Below, in pieces: positions 55,847-64,000 of a DNA stretch of 64,000 nucleotides. Source of the DNA: Larix kaempferi (Eukaryota; Streptophyta; Pinopsida; Pinales; Pinaceae). Where the stretch lies: NCBI GenBank assembly GCA_027924585.1, contig BSBM01000190.1, forward strand, positions 2,790,001 through 2,854,000, written 5' to 3'. Position numbers and translations under genes: made by a program. The notes under the pieces are model-generated. The model searched no databases. It was not told the origin of the DNA and worked only from the letters and a program-made list of their open reading frames with translations. Numbering within the stretch: the first letter of the stretch is position 1; each line of letters begins with the position of its first letter.

Positions 55847-56507
55847 TTGTCGTCTTCCTCATCATCATCATCATCATCGTCATCGTCGTCATCGTCATCA
55901 TCATCACCCTCTTCCTCATCATCATCATCATCATCATCATCATCAACAACATCTTCATCATGATCATCTTCATCATGATCATCATGATCATCATTGTCAT
56001 CACCATCTTCATGGTATTCATCAGCATCATCTCCATCTTCATCATCATCATCATATTCTTCGTCATCATCATCATCATCATAATCTTCATCATCATCATC
56101 ATCATAATCTTCATCATCATCATCATCATCATCATCTTCATCATCATCATCTTCATCTTTATCACTGTCATCATCATCATATTCATTATCATTATCATCA
56201 TCATCATCATCATCATCATCACCATCATCATAATCATCTCCTTCATCTTCATCATCACCATCATCATCATCGTCATCACCATCTTCTTCATCATCATCAT
56301 CATCGTTGTCATCATCATCACCACCACCACCACCATCATCATCGTCATCATCATCATCTTCATCATCACCATCTTCATCATCATCATCATCATCATCTTT
56401 GCCAACATATTCATCATCATCATCTTTTTCAACATCATCATCATCATCATTATCTGCGTCATCATCATATTCATCATCTTCATCATCATCGTCATCATCA
56501 TCATCTT
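55503..56507. repeat. 1-kb ATC/TCA trinucleotide microsatellite
   Basis: About 1,005 bp are built almost wholly of ATC triplets with interspersed TTC, GTC and ACC variants. Several frames are open on both strands because the triplet contains no stop in them, giving Ser-, Ile- or Asp-rich conceptual proteins. The imperfect units show that it is old. Its right edge is the Gypsy-G LTR, whose likely left target copy, ATCTT, occupies 56503-56507. Confidence 0.95.
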
Positions 56508-59100
56508 TGTTAGCACTCAGATTTTCCTTGGGTTGTGTCAAGGAAACCTCGAGGTAACCACAAAACCACTTTAGACTGTATTTCTAACCAGATACAATCA
56601 GAGAGGGATCTCTCGGTGTTTTTGAAGCCTTCACACTCAATATATTCAATCAAATCATTCAGAAGGTCAGATTTCTGATTGTAACAAGTTGTTTCTATAA
56701 GATTTGGTGGGGAAAACATGAGAGAAACCATTGGGAAATGGAGTCAATAATCAGATTTGAGTTAGGTTGCAAGAGGTAGGGTTTTGAAAGGATCATGGAC
56801 AGAGGCAAGGTAGACACCATTTCTTTAGTCTTGAGGCTTTTGCAGGTTGATTAGAAGACAAGGAAAACAACCCATCAAAAAAAGCACCTAGCTTGGGTGA
56901 GTTCTGCAAGACTTTAGAAGAAAATGTTTTGAAAATGTTTGAACAATGAACCAAGAGCATGCAAGATGAATTCTAGTCCATAAAACTACTATTCAAACAT
57001 GAAAAGAAACATAAAATGGAGTGTTAAACTGGGAATAACAGTCACATAGAAGATCACTTACTGAAAAAAGTGGTGGCACAAGAATCTCTGTCATAGAAAA
57101 GTTCAACATTCCTCCTCTGCCATTTTATTCATCTACTGAAAATGAATCCATTACAATGAAAGAGCCTCTCTACTCTTGAGAATCCAACCTCATATCTATC
57201 AAGTATATCTGAATTTATAGAAAAACTACATCTACCTCATATTAAATTCGAAATTTAACTAAACTCTAAAAATAGAAACAGTTACAACTTATTTGCTTCA
57301 TTTCAGGAAGTGGACTGCTGAAAAATAGGCTTCAAATCCCCACCTGCATATCTCAAATGGTGACATCTGTGTGAAATCTGAGAGAGGTTTTTGTGCATCG
57401 TTGATCTCTACCCTCTGCATATTTCTACCGTCAGAAAGTCTAGACTCTAAGTCATTTTGCAAATTCTGATTTTTAATTACCTTGTGCATGTTCCCACTGC
57501 GAAATTCACCTCCACCGTTGGATGGTTTGGGCTATGATTTGAGTCGTTCATCTCTATTTGTCATATAGGAACATGTTATATTTCCTTGGTCATTGGTACT
57601 TCTCTGTCAATTAATTTAATGTTTCTTCTCTTCCATAAACTTCTCGAGATTCCACATAGAGATGCGAATCATTACTAAATCCTAATGCCCACGGCATTAA
57701 GCTCACTTCTTCGAGAGTTAAAGGGTATTTCCCATGTCGATGCTCCTGATCATGATTTGATTCAGCTAATGTTTTCCATTTCCTACTGATTCATTGTTCA
57801 ATGGCCTTTTCTTTCTCGTGCGTGAGAAGTGAAAAATGAAGCCATTACACTGAAAGATCCTCTCTGCTCTTGAGAATCCAACCTCATATCTATCAAGTAT
57901 ATCTAAATTTATAGCAAAACTACATCTACTTCATCTTAAATTCGAAATTTAACTAAACTCTAAAAATAGAAATAGTTACAACTGATTTGCTTCATTTCAG
58001 GAAGCGGACTGCTGAAAAATAGGCTTCAAAGCCCCACCTGCATATCTCAAATGGTGACAGTTTTGTGAAATCAGGGAAAGGTTTTTGTAATTGAACATGT
58101 TCCCGAAAAAACCCATGTCCTTATTTTCTCATATTCTCCTCCAGCTCATCGGAATCTACTTTTGAACTTGATTACTTAGATAGGATTGCGAATTTCTGGA
58201 AAAATACCCTGTGAAGATGACTTCGATTCTCTTAAACCATAATACCTGTGTAAATAATGAGGGATTTTTTTGAATATTGGTTTGTGTCGAAGAGAAACCT
58301 CTCTCCGTTTCTGAAAAGTCCTCCCCATTTAGTGGAAACAGATCTCTAAAGTTAATGACAAAAACATCAATTAATTTGGCAAAACAATACAGTACCAACA
58401 TGTGTTTTTCAAGTTGTCAGCTATGTAAGACTTCGTAAATTTTTTAAAACTTAAACCGCCAATACTTTGAAGTTGCGAAATACATGTGCATCGTCGATCT
58501 CCGCCATCTGCAGATCTCTACCATCAGAAAGTGTGGACTCTTAGTCATTTTACAAATTCTGATTTTTAATTACCTCATGCATGTTCCCACTGCGAAATTC
58601 ACGTCCACTGTTGGATGGTTTGGGATTTGATTTGAGTCGTTAATATTTGTTTGTCTTACAGGAACGGGTTATATTTCCTTGGTCACTGGTACTTCTCTGT
58701 CAATTATTTTAATGTTTCTTCTCTTCCATAAACTTCTCTAGATGCCACATAGAGATGCGAATCATTACTAAATCCTGATGCCCACAACATTAAGCTCACT
58801 TCTTTGGGATTTAAAGGGTATTTCCCATGTCGATGCTCTCGATCAGGATCTGCTTCAGTTAATGTTTTCCAACTCTTACGGATTCTTTGTTCAACGGCCT
58901 TTTCTTTCTCGTGCATGAGAAGTGCGAACTAGCAGGAACAACATATTGTGTTTTTATAAATTTTGCAAATGAGCTTTATCCCACATCCAATGTAAGGTTG
59001 GACTTTTCATTGTTTATATACCTCAATGATTCCATTATGTTTCAAGGAAGAAGAATATGAACGCTCCTTGAGATCTCGGCGCTTGGAATGTTGGTGGACT
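56508..59100 (-). repeat. 3' LTR of Gypsy-G (right limit uncertain)
   Basis: It begins on the + strand with TGTTAGCACTCAG, equal to the reverse complement of the LTR end. Similarity to the right LTR holds to 59100, which pairs with base 64000, so the true right edge is somewhere between 59100 and about 59960. It is ~700 bp longer than the matching part of the right LTR because of an internal partial duplication. Confidence 0.85.
57140..58920 (-). repeat. Partial tandem duplication within Gypsy-G left LTR
   Basis: Copy 1 (about 57140-57835) and copy 2 (about 57836-58920) both run from CCATTACA(A/C)TGAAAGA to TTTCTTTCTCGTGC. Copy 1 lacks ~400 bp of the middle (from the TGTAATTGAACATG region to the ATACATGTG region) that copy 2 and the right LTR keep. 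Confidence 0.85.
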
Positions 59101-59962
59101 TTGATATTGTGAGTGTGTGGCTCCCATATGACTTGATGTTTGGATTTGAGGGTGAGCTTTGATTGCAAGCTCTTAGTGTTGAGCTCTAAGATTGGCCTGG
59201 TGCCAATATCCTTTTTTATACGAAATAAATTTAAGGCCATTTGATACACTTTCCAAAAATAAACCTTTGGCACTTAAATTTAATAAAAATATAAATCTTG
59301 GCCCAATATAGATTTTATAAAAATAACCTTTGATTTTATTTTTTATAAAATACGCTTTTAGCCCCAAAACATAAAGCCATATTTTGTTATAGAACTAGTT
59401 TTGAAAACTTTATCCAAGATAAATAAAAGTTTTCCATTTGTAAAATTCACTTTCTTTTTGCTCCAGAGACCTTTAGAACCTTTTTCCTTACCAAACAAGA
59501 AAATTCCATGCATTTATTCAATCAAGCAAAACCTTGCAACTTCTTGATAACCAATGAAACTTTGAAATTTATACGGCGATAATGCAAAATTCCGCAAGAA
59601 TAAAATAGTGCTAATAGCTGGCTCCAATTGGGGATGCCATCCTCCCTGCGAGCTAGCAAAGAACCCCATATACCAAGTGCCAAATCCATTGGGTTGTTCC
59701 CAAACGTTTTCTAAAATACTCAACCTGTTCTGACCTGTAACCATCAACTGAAACCATCCTGCAAACAAATCCCAAACTGTAACCTGTAACCTGTCACCCA
59801 TCCATCCTCTGAAGACTAAAACCAACTGTAAACCGCAAACCTGAACTTGTAACTAAATCGAACTCATACTAAAATCGAACTAAAAAACTACTGAAAGGAA
59901 TGCTCGCCATGTTGAGCTTATTCACACCTACCTATCCTACTTTAATGAGCACAAATGCCCCA

Positions 59963-60712
59963 TTAAGTAAAGTATGACTTCCAATGAAGCCAATCAAGTA
60001 ACTGATCCAATAATTTAGCTTTCTCGTCATTCTTAATAAAAATTAGAACAAAAGAGCATAATGGAAAAACGGTATGATAAAAGTCTTGGAATTTGAGGCA
60101 CACACCTAACCAACCATTATCACTGCAATGTTTCTCCATATATTCAGCCACTGGACCATAAGCAACATGATATCCTTCAAAAAAATCTGTTAATTGTTTG
60201 TCATGAGGAGGCTGCTCAAACTGTAAATTCTCTTGCATACTATCAAACCGTTTTTCAAAAGAATCTTGAAGGGAATTCTCATGACAGTTTGCAAATGAGA
60301 TATCAACAACTTCATTCAAAATTTCATAATTTAAAACTCAATCCTCTTTATGTAATTCAACAGAAATATCATTATTTTCTTCAATAAAATCAAGCGAAAT
60401 AAATTCTTCTTGACACAAAAATCCTGAATTTGAAAAAGAACCTTGATTTTCTTTTTGGTGCTTGACTTCCTCATTGCAAACTTGTATGTTTTCTAAATGT
60501 TGGGACTGATTGCATGATTGGTCTTCTTTTTCATCATCAATTTTAAAAAAAATTATGAAATTCTCCATTACCTCAAATTTATGTCTTCGATTAAAAAATC
60601 TAAGTCTTTGTCTCAGCAATTTAAATGAAGAATAACAAAAAGGAAAACAGTCACTTCCAGCATGCTCACTATAAAATGTATTTTCAGAATTTTGGTCATG
60701 GATTGCAATCAA
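59963..60712 (-). pseudogene. Second frame of Gypsy-G interior
   Basis: One frame runs from 60712 to 59963 and is broken by TGA at 60340-60338. It is acidic and Asn/Glu-rich, then ends in a hydrophobic stretch (V-L-I-F-I) and a tail with L-L-D-Q-L-L-D-W-L-H-W-K. From memory this tail is common at the end of unnamed plant retroelement proteins. I cannot assign a function. It probably continued from gag through a frameshift at about 60720. Confidence 0.55.
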
Positions 60713-60714
60713 AT

Positions 60715-61668
60715 TTACTTCACTAACTGTCCAGGAATTTGCAAAATTTTCTGTGGCTGTTTATGTACAATATCCAAGTATTCATCCTCATATTCATCAT
60801 ATATAGGTATGATAAAATCTTTTTTAAAATCACCACTAACAAAATTTTCAACATGTCGATTGAAATCATCAGAAAACAAACCCTTACAATACTCTTCTTG
60901 TACATCCCTGGGTTTATATGCTTCTTGCTCACAAAAAACGGAATTGGAAGGCAGGGCAAGTTCATTTTGTTCATATTTCTCAGCCAATTCTAATTCTTCT
61001 TCAATTCTCTTATCTCCACTGTCTTGGTCTGAAAAAAATTTAGACATTCTAATATTGTCTTCAACCTCCAATGAATCAATAAACATTTGTTGCAAGGTGG
61101 GAGACCTTCTCTCCAAGAGATTATAAGAGAGATCTGGATGGAAGGCTTGGGCATACTGCAACATGGAAAGACCTTCAGGTGGCTGAATCTCTTCATGCAT
61201 CTTATAATAGAGACTAGAAAATATCCTATTCAAACTTGAAATAGTTTCATCTTGCATTCTCTTCATGGCATAAAACTCTGAAAGGAATTGATCCCAAGAT
61301 TTTCTTTTACCCCAAAAACTCAGAAAAGAATGACCCAACCCACTCCATGAGCTAATAGATTCAGGCACCAAATGCCTAAACCACTGCTTGACCTCTCCTC
61401 GTAAAGACTAGGCAAAAGTTCTCATGAGAGCATCATCATGTTCAATTTCGAAAAGGTCTACAAAATGCTCAAAATACTGGAGATGTTTTTTAGCTGTAAG
61501 ACTGCCATTTTCTCCATCAAAAAATGGAAGATATTTATGGTATTCTGGAGGATATTCGTGAAGAACGGGGGGTAGCTTTAAAGGAATATATCTCTGATGA
61601 AAAATAGAAGGTAAGGGATCATGTGCAGGAGGTATGTCACAAGCCTTAGTCTCATGTGGTTTGCAAGA
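60715..61668 (-). pseudogene. Gypsy gag remnant of Gypsy-G
   Basis: The frame is open from 61668 to the TAA at 60715, with a TAG at 61410-61408. Before it come I-P-L-K-L-P-P and L-P-F-F-D-G-E-N, then A-K-K-H-L-Q-Y-F. After it come L-R-G-E-V-K-Q-W-F-R-H-L and W-D-Q-F-L-S-E-F-Y. These are the standard motifs of the plant gypsy retrotrans_gag capsid domain. The TAG most likely replaces CAG (Gln-Ser-Leu is usual there). No CCHC knuckle follows; the C-terminal part is acidic. Confidence 0.85.
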
Positions 61669-62079
61669 TTAATCATGGATCTTACATGATTCAGAAAAAT
61701 GAATCAAATCAGATCTAGGAATGAAAGAAGAAGGTATATCTATAAAATCTAGTGAAGGATATACAAAGGAAGTCTTCTCATGACTCTAGAATTTCTGGAA
61801 AAACAAAAACTTTTGGATATGTACACATAAAGATAAAAAGAAGTCAATGAAAAAGAACAAGATCTCTTTGAAGAAATTTATGCTTTGATACCTGGACCTT
61901 AGTTCTTCCATGTTTCTATCAATTGATCTCATTCTCCAATGGAGCCTGCAAATTGGATTAAACCATGAGTGGAGTCTCCAGGTGAATGATACATGACCTT
62001 CTTGATGTTTGACTATTGTTCACCATTAGTAATCAGATCTAAAACTTTGTCGTTCTTCCCAGGGTCAATGTAACTTTCT

Positions 62080-62098
62080 CTCCCTCACAACGACGCCA
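62080..62098 (-). promoter_or_regulatory. Primer-binding site of Gypsy-G (tRNA-Asp-like)
   Basis: On the minus strand TGGCGTCGTTGTGAGGGAG begins three bases inside the right LTR boundary. It matches the tRNA-Asp site of Athila/Tat elements, TGGCGCCGTTGCCGGGGAG, at most positions. Confidence 0.65.
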
Positions 62099-62101
62099 AT
62101 T

Positions 62102-64000
62102 TGTTAGCACTCATATTTTCCTTGGGTTGTGTCAAGGAAACCTTGAGGTAACCAAAAAACCACTTTAGACTGTATTTCTGACCAAATACAATCATAGAGG
62201 TATCTCTCGATGTTTTTGAAGCCTTCTCACTTAATATATTCAATCAAATAATTCAGAAGGTCATATTTCTGACAGTAACAAGTTGTTTTTATAAGATTTG
62301 GTGGGAAAAACATGAGAGAAACCATTGGGAAATGGAGTCAATAACTAGATTTGAGTTAGGTTGAAAGAGGTAGGGGTTTGAAAGGATCATGGAGAGAGGC
62401 AAGGTAGACACCATTTATTCAGTCTTGAGGCTTTTGCAGGTTGATTAGAAGACAATGTAAACAACCCATCAAACAGAGCACCTAGCTTGGGTGAGTTCTT
62501 CAAGACTTTAGAAGAAAATGTTTTGAAAATGTTTGAACAATGAACCTAGACCATGCAAGATGAATTCTAGTCGATAAAAATATCATTCAAACATGAAAAG
62601 GAACATAAAATAGAGTGTTAAACTGGGAAAAACAGTCACATAGAAGATCACTTACTGAAAAAAGTGGTGGCACAAGAATCTTTGTCATAGAAAAGTTCAA
62701 CATTCCTCCTCTGCGATTTTATTCATCTACTGAAAATGAATCCATTACAATGAAAGAGCCTCTCTGTTCTTGAGAATCCAACCTCATATCTATCAAGTAT
62801 ATCTTAATTTATAGTAAAACTACATCTACTTCATCTTAAATTCGAAACTTAACTAAACTCTAAAAATAGAAACAATTACAACTAATTTGCTTCATTTCAG
62901 GAAGCGGACTACTGACAAATAGGATTCACATCCCCACCTGCATATCTCAAATGGTGACAAATATGTGAAATATGAGATATTTTTTTGTAATTGAACATGT
63001 TCCCAAAAAAACCCATGTCTTTATTTTCTGAGATTCTCTTCCAGCTCATCGGAATCTGCTTTTGAAGTTGATGACTCAGACAGGATTGCGAATTTCTGGA
63101 AAAATACCCTGTGAAGATGACTTTGATTCTCTTAATCCATAATTCCTATGTAAAAAATGGGGGATTTTCTTGAATATTGATTCGGGCTGAAGAGAAACCT
63201 CTCTCCGTTTCTGAAAATTCCTTGCCATTTAACGGAACCAAATCTCTAAAGTAAATGACCAAAACATCAATTAATTTGGAAAAATAATACAGTACCAACA
63301 CATGTTTTTCAAGTTGCCGGATGTGTAATATTTCGTAAATTTTTGAAAACTTAAACCACTAATACTTTGACGTTGCGATATACATGTGTGCCATGAATAT
63401 CTGCCATCTGTAGATCCCTACCATCAGAAAGTGTGGACTCTAAGTCATTTCGCAAATTCTAATTTTTAATTACCTCATGCATGTTCCCACTACGAAGTTC
63501 ACCTCCATCGTTGGATGGTTTGGGATTTGATTTGAGCCGTTGATCTCTGTTTTTCTTACGGGAACAAGTTATATTTCCTTGGCCGCTGGTACTTCTTTGT
63601 CAATTATTTTAATGTTTCTTCTCTTCCATAAACTTCTCCAGATGCCACATAGAGATGTGAATCATTACTAAATCCTAATTCCCACAGCATTAAGCTCACT
63701 TCTTTGGGATTTAAAGGTTATTTGCCATGTCAACGCTCCCGATCAAGATCTGCTTCAGTTAATTTTTTCTAGCGCTTACAGATTCTTTGGTCAACGGACT
63801 TTTCTTTCTCGTGCGCGAGAAGTGCGAACTAGTAGGAACAACATATTGTGTTTTTATAAATTTTGCAAATGAGCTTTATCCCACATGCAATGTAAGGTTG
63901 TCCTTTTGATTATTTATATACCTCAATGATTCCATTATGTATCAAGGAACAAGAACATGAATGCTCCTTGAGAGCTCGACGCTTGAACTGTTGGTGGACC
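62102..64000 (-). repeat. 5' LTR of Gypsy-G, truncated by window edge
   Basis: It begins TGTTAGCACTCATATTTTCC on the + strand and is collinear with the left LTR to the last base, without the partial duplication found there. Confidence 0.9.

Larger units (their letters stand above)
56508..64000 (-). mobile_element. Gypsy-G: gag-only gypsy-type element with long LTRs (runs off the window)
   Basis: The sequence from 56508 repeats from 62102 to the window end, giving two direct LTRs, the right one truncated. Between them (about 59.1-62.1 kb) the minus strand carries a gypsy gag domain and a second short frame, but no RT, RNase H or integrase. A tRNA-Asp-like primer site abuts the right LTR. Long LTRs with a gag-only interior make it non-autonomous. 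Its right target duplication lies outside the window. Confidence 0.85.

Noticed and set aside
55402-56541. Long Asp-rich open frame on the minus strand, plus Ser-, Ile- and Met-rich frames over the same bases
   Set aside because: The frames are open only because the ATC/GAT triplet repeat has no stop in them. Several frames are open at once, and the Asp-rich frame starts inside the Gypsy-G LTR.

Overview
The window is a transposon-filled stretch of a plant nuclear genome, most likely a seed plant with a large genome. The evidence is the element types: Ty1/copia elements primed by initiator tRNA-Met (TGGTATCAGAGC), Ty3/gypsy elements whose DLG-S protease motif and integrase tail resemble the Ogre/Tat/Athila branch, and a hAT transposase remnant with an intron. 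I cannot name the species. I see no intact single-copy host gene, tRNA or rRNA.

The base layer is a tandem satellite-like array with a unit of about 358 bp. It survives in four pieces (1-2104, 12434-12639, 16817-17019, 50798-51173) because three TG...CA elements with 5-bp target duplications landed in it. (1) LTR-A (2105-12433) is a short, gag-only element of copia type. It was itself hit by LTR-B (3735-11233), a gag-only element whose 2.77-kb LTRs are longer than its 1.97-kb interior. (2) Insert-C (12640-16816) is a noncoding 4,177-bp unit that may be a solo LTR. (3) Copia-D (17020-50797) is a decayed full copia element about 7.1 kb long without its inserts, swollen to 33.8 kb by two nested gypsy elements.

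The two gypsy elements are the core of the window. Gypsy-E (18072-31368, + strand) and Gypsy-F (32861-46264, - strand) belong to one family and lie head-opposed, 1.49 kb apart, as a giant inverted repeat. The family layout is: LTR of about 1.45 kb; a tRNA-Glu-type primer-binding site duplicated in tandem five times; a small ORF0; a single conserved in-frame TAG; a gag-pro-RT-RNaseH-integrase ORF of about 2,030 codons with five CCHC knuckles; a spacer with a TATA box and 3' splice-site-like motifs; an extra ORF3 of about 885 codons with a coiled-coil C-terminal half; and the 3' LTR. F has only one nonsense codon and one frameshift in its large genes. E has six nonsense codons, five of them C-to-T changes in CG or CAG context.

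Right of the array (51174 on) lie a 166-bp tandem repeat, a hAT transposase fragment, an unclassified degenerate minus-strand coding remnant, AT-rich sequence without recognisable genes, and a 1-kb ATC/TCA microsatellite. From 56508 to the window edge is Gypsy-G, a minus-strand gag-only gypsy element with long LTRs; the left LTR carries a partial internal tandem duplication.

The most unusual structures are the tandem primer-binding-site arrays, the in-frame ORF0-TAG-gag arrangement, the signals upstream of ORF3, the absence of a normal polypurine tract at the gypsy 3' LTR, and the inverted gypsy pair that could form long double-stranded RNA.
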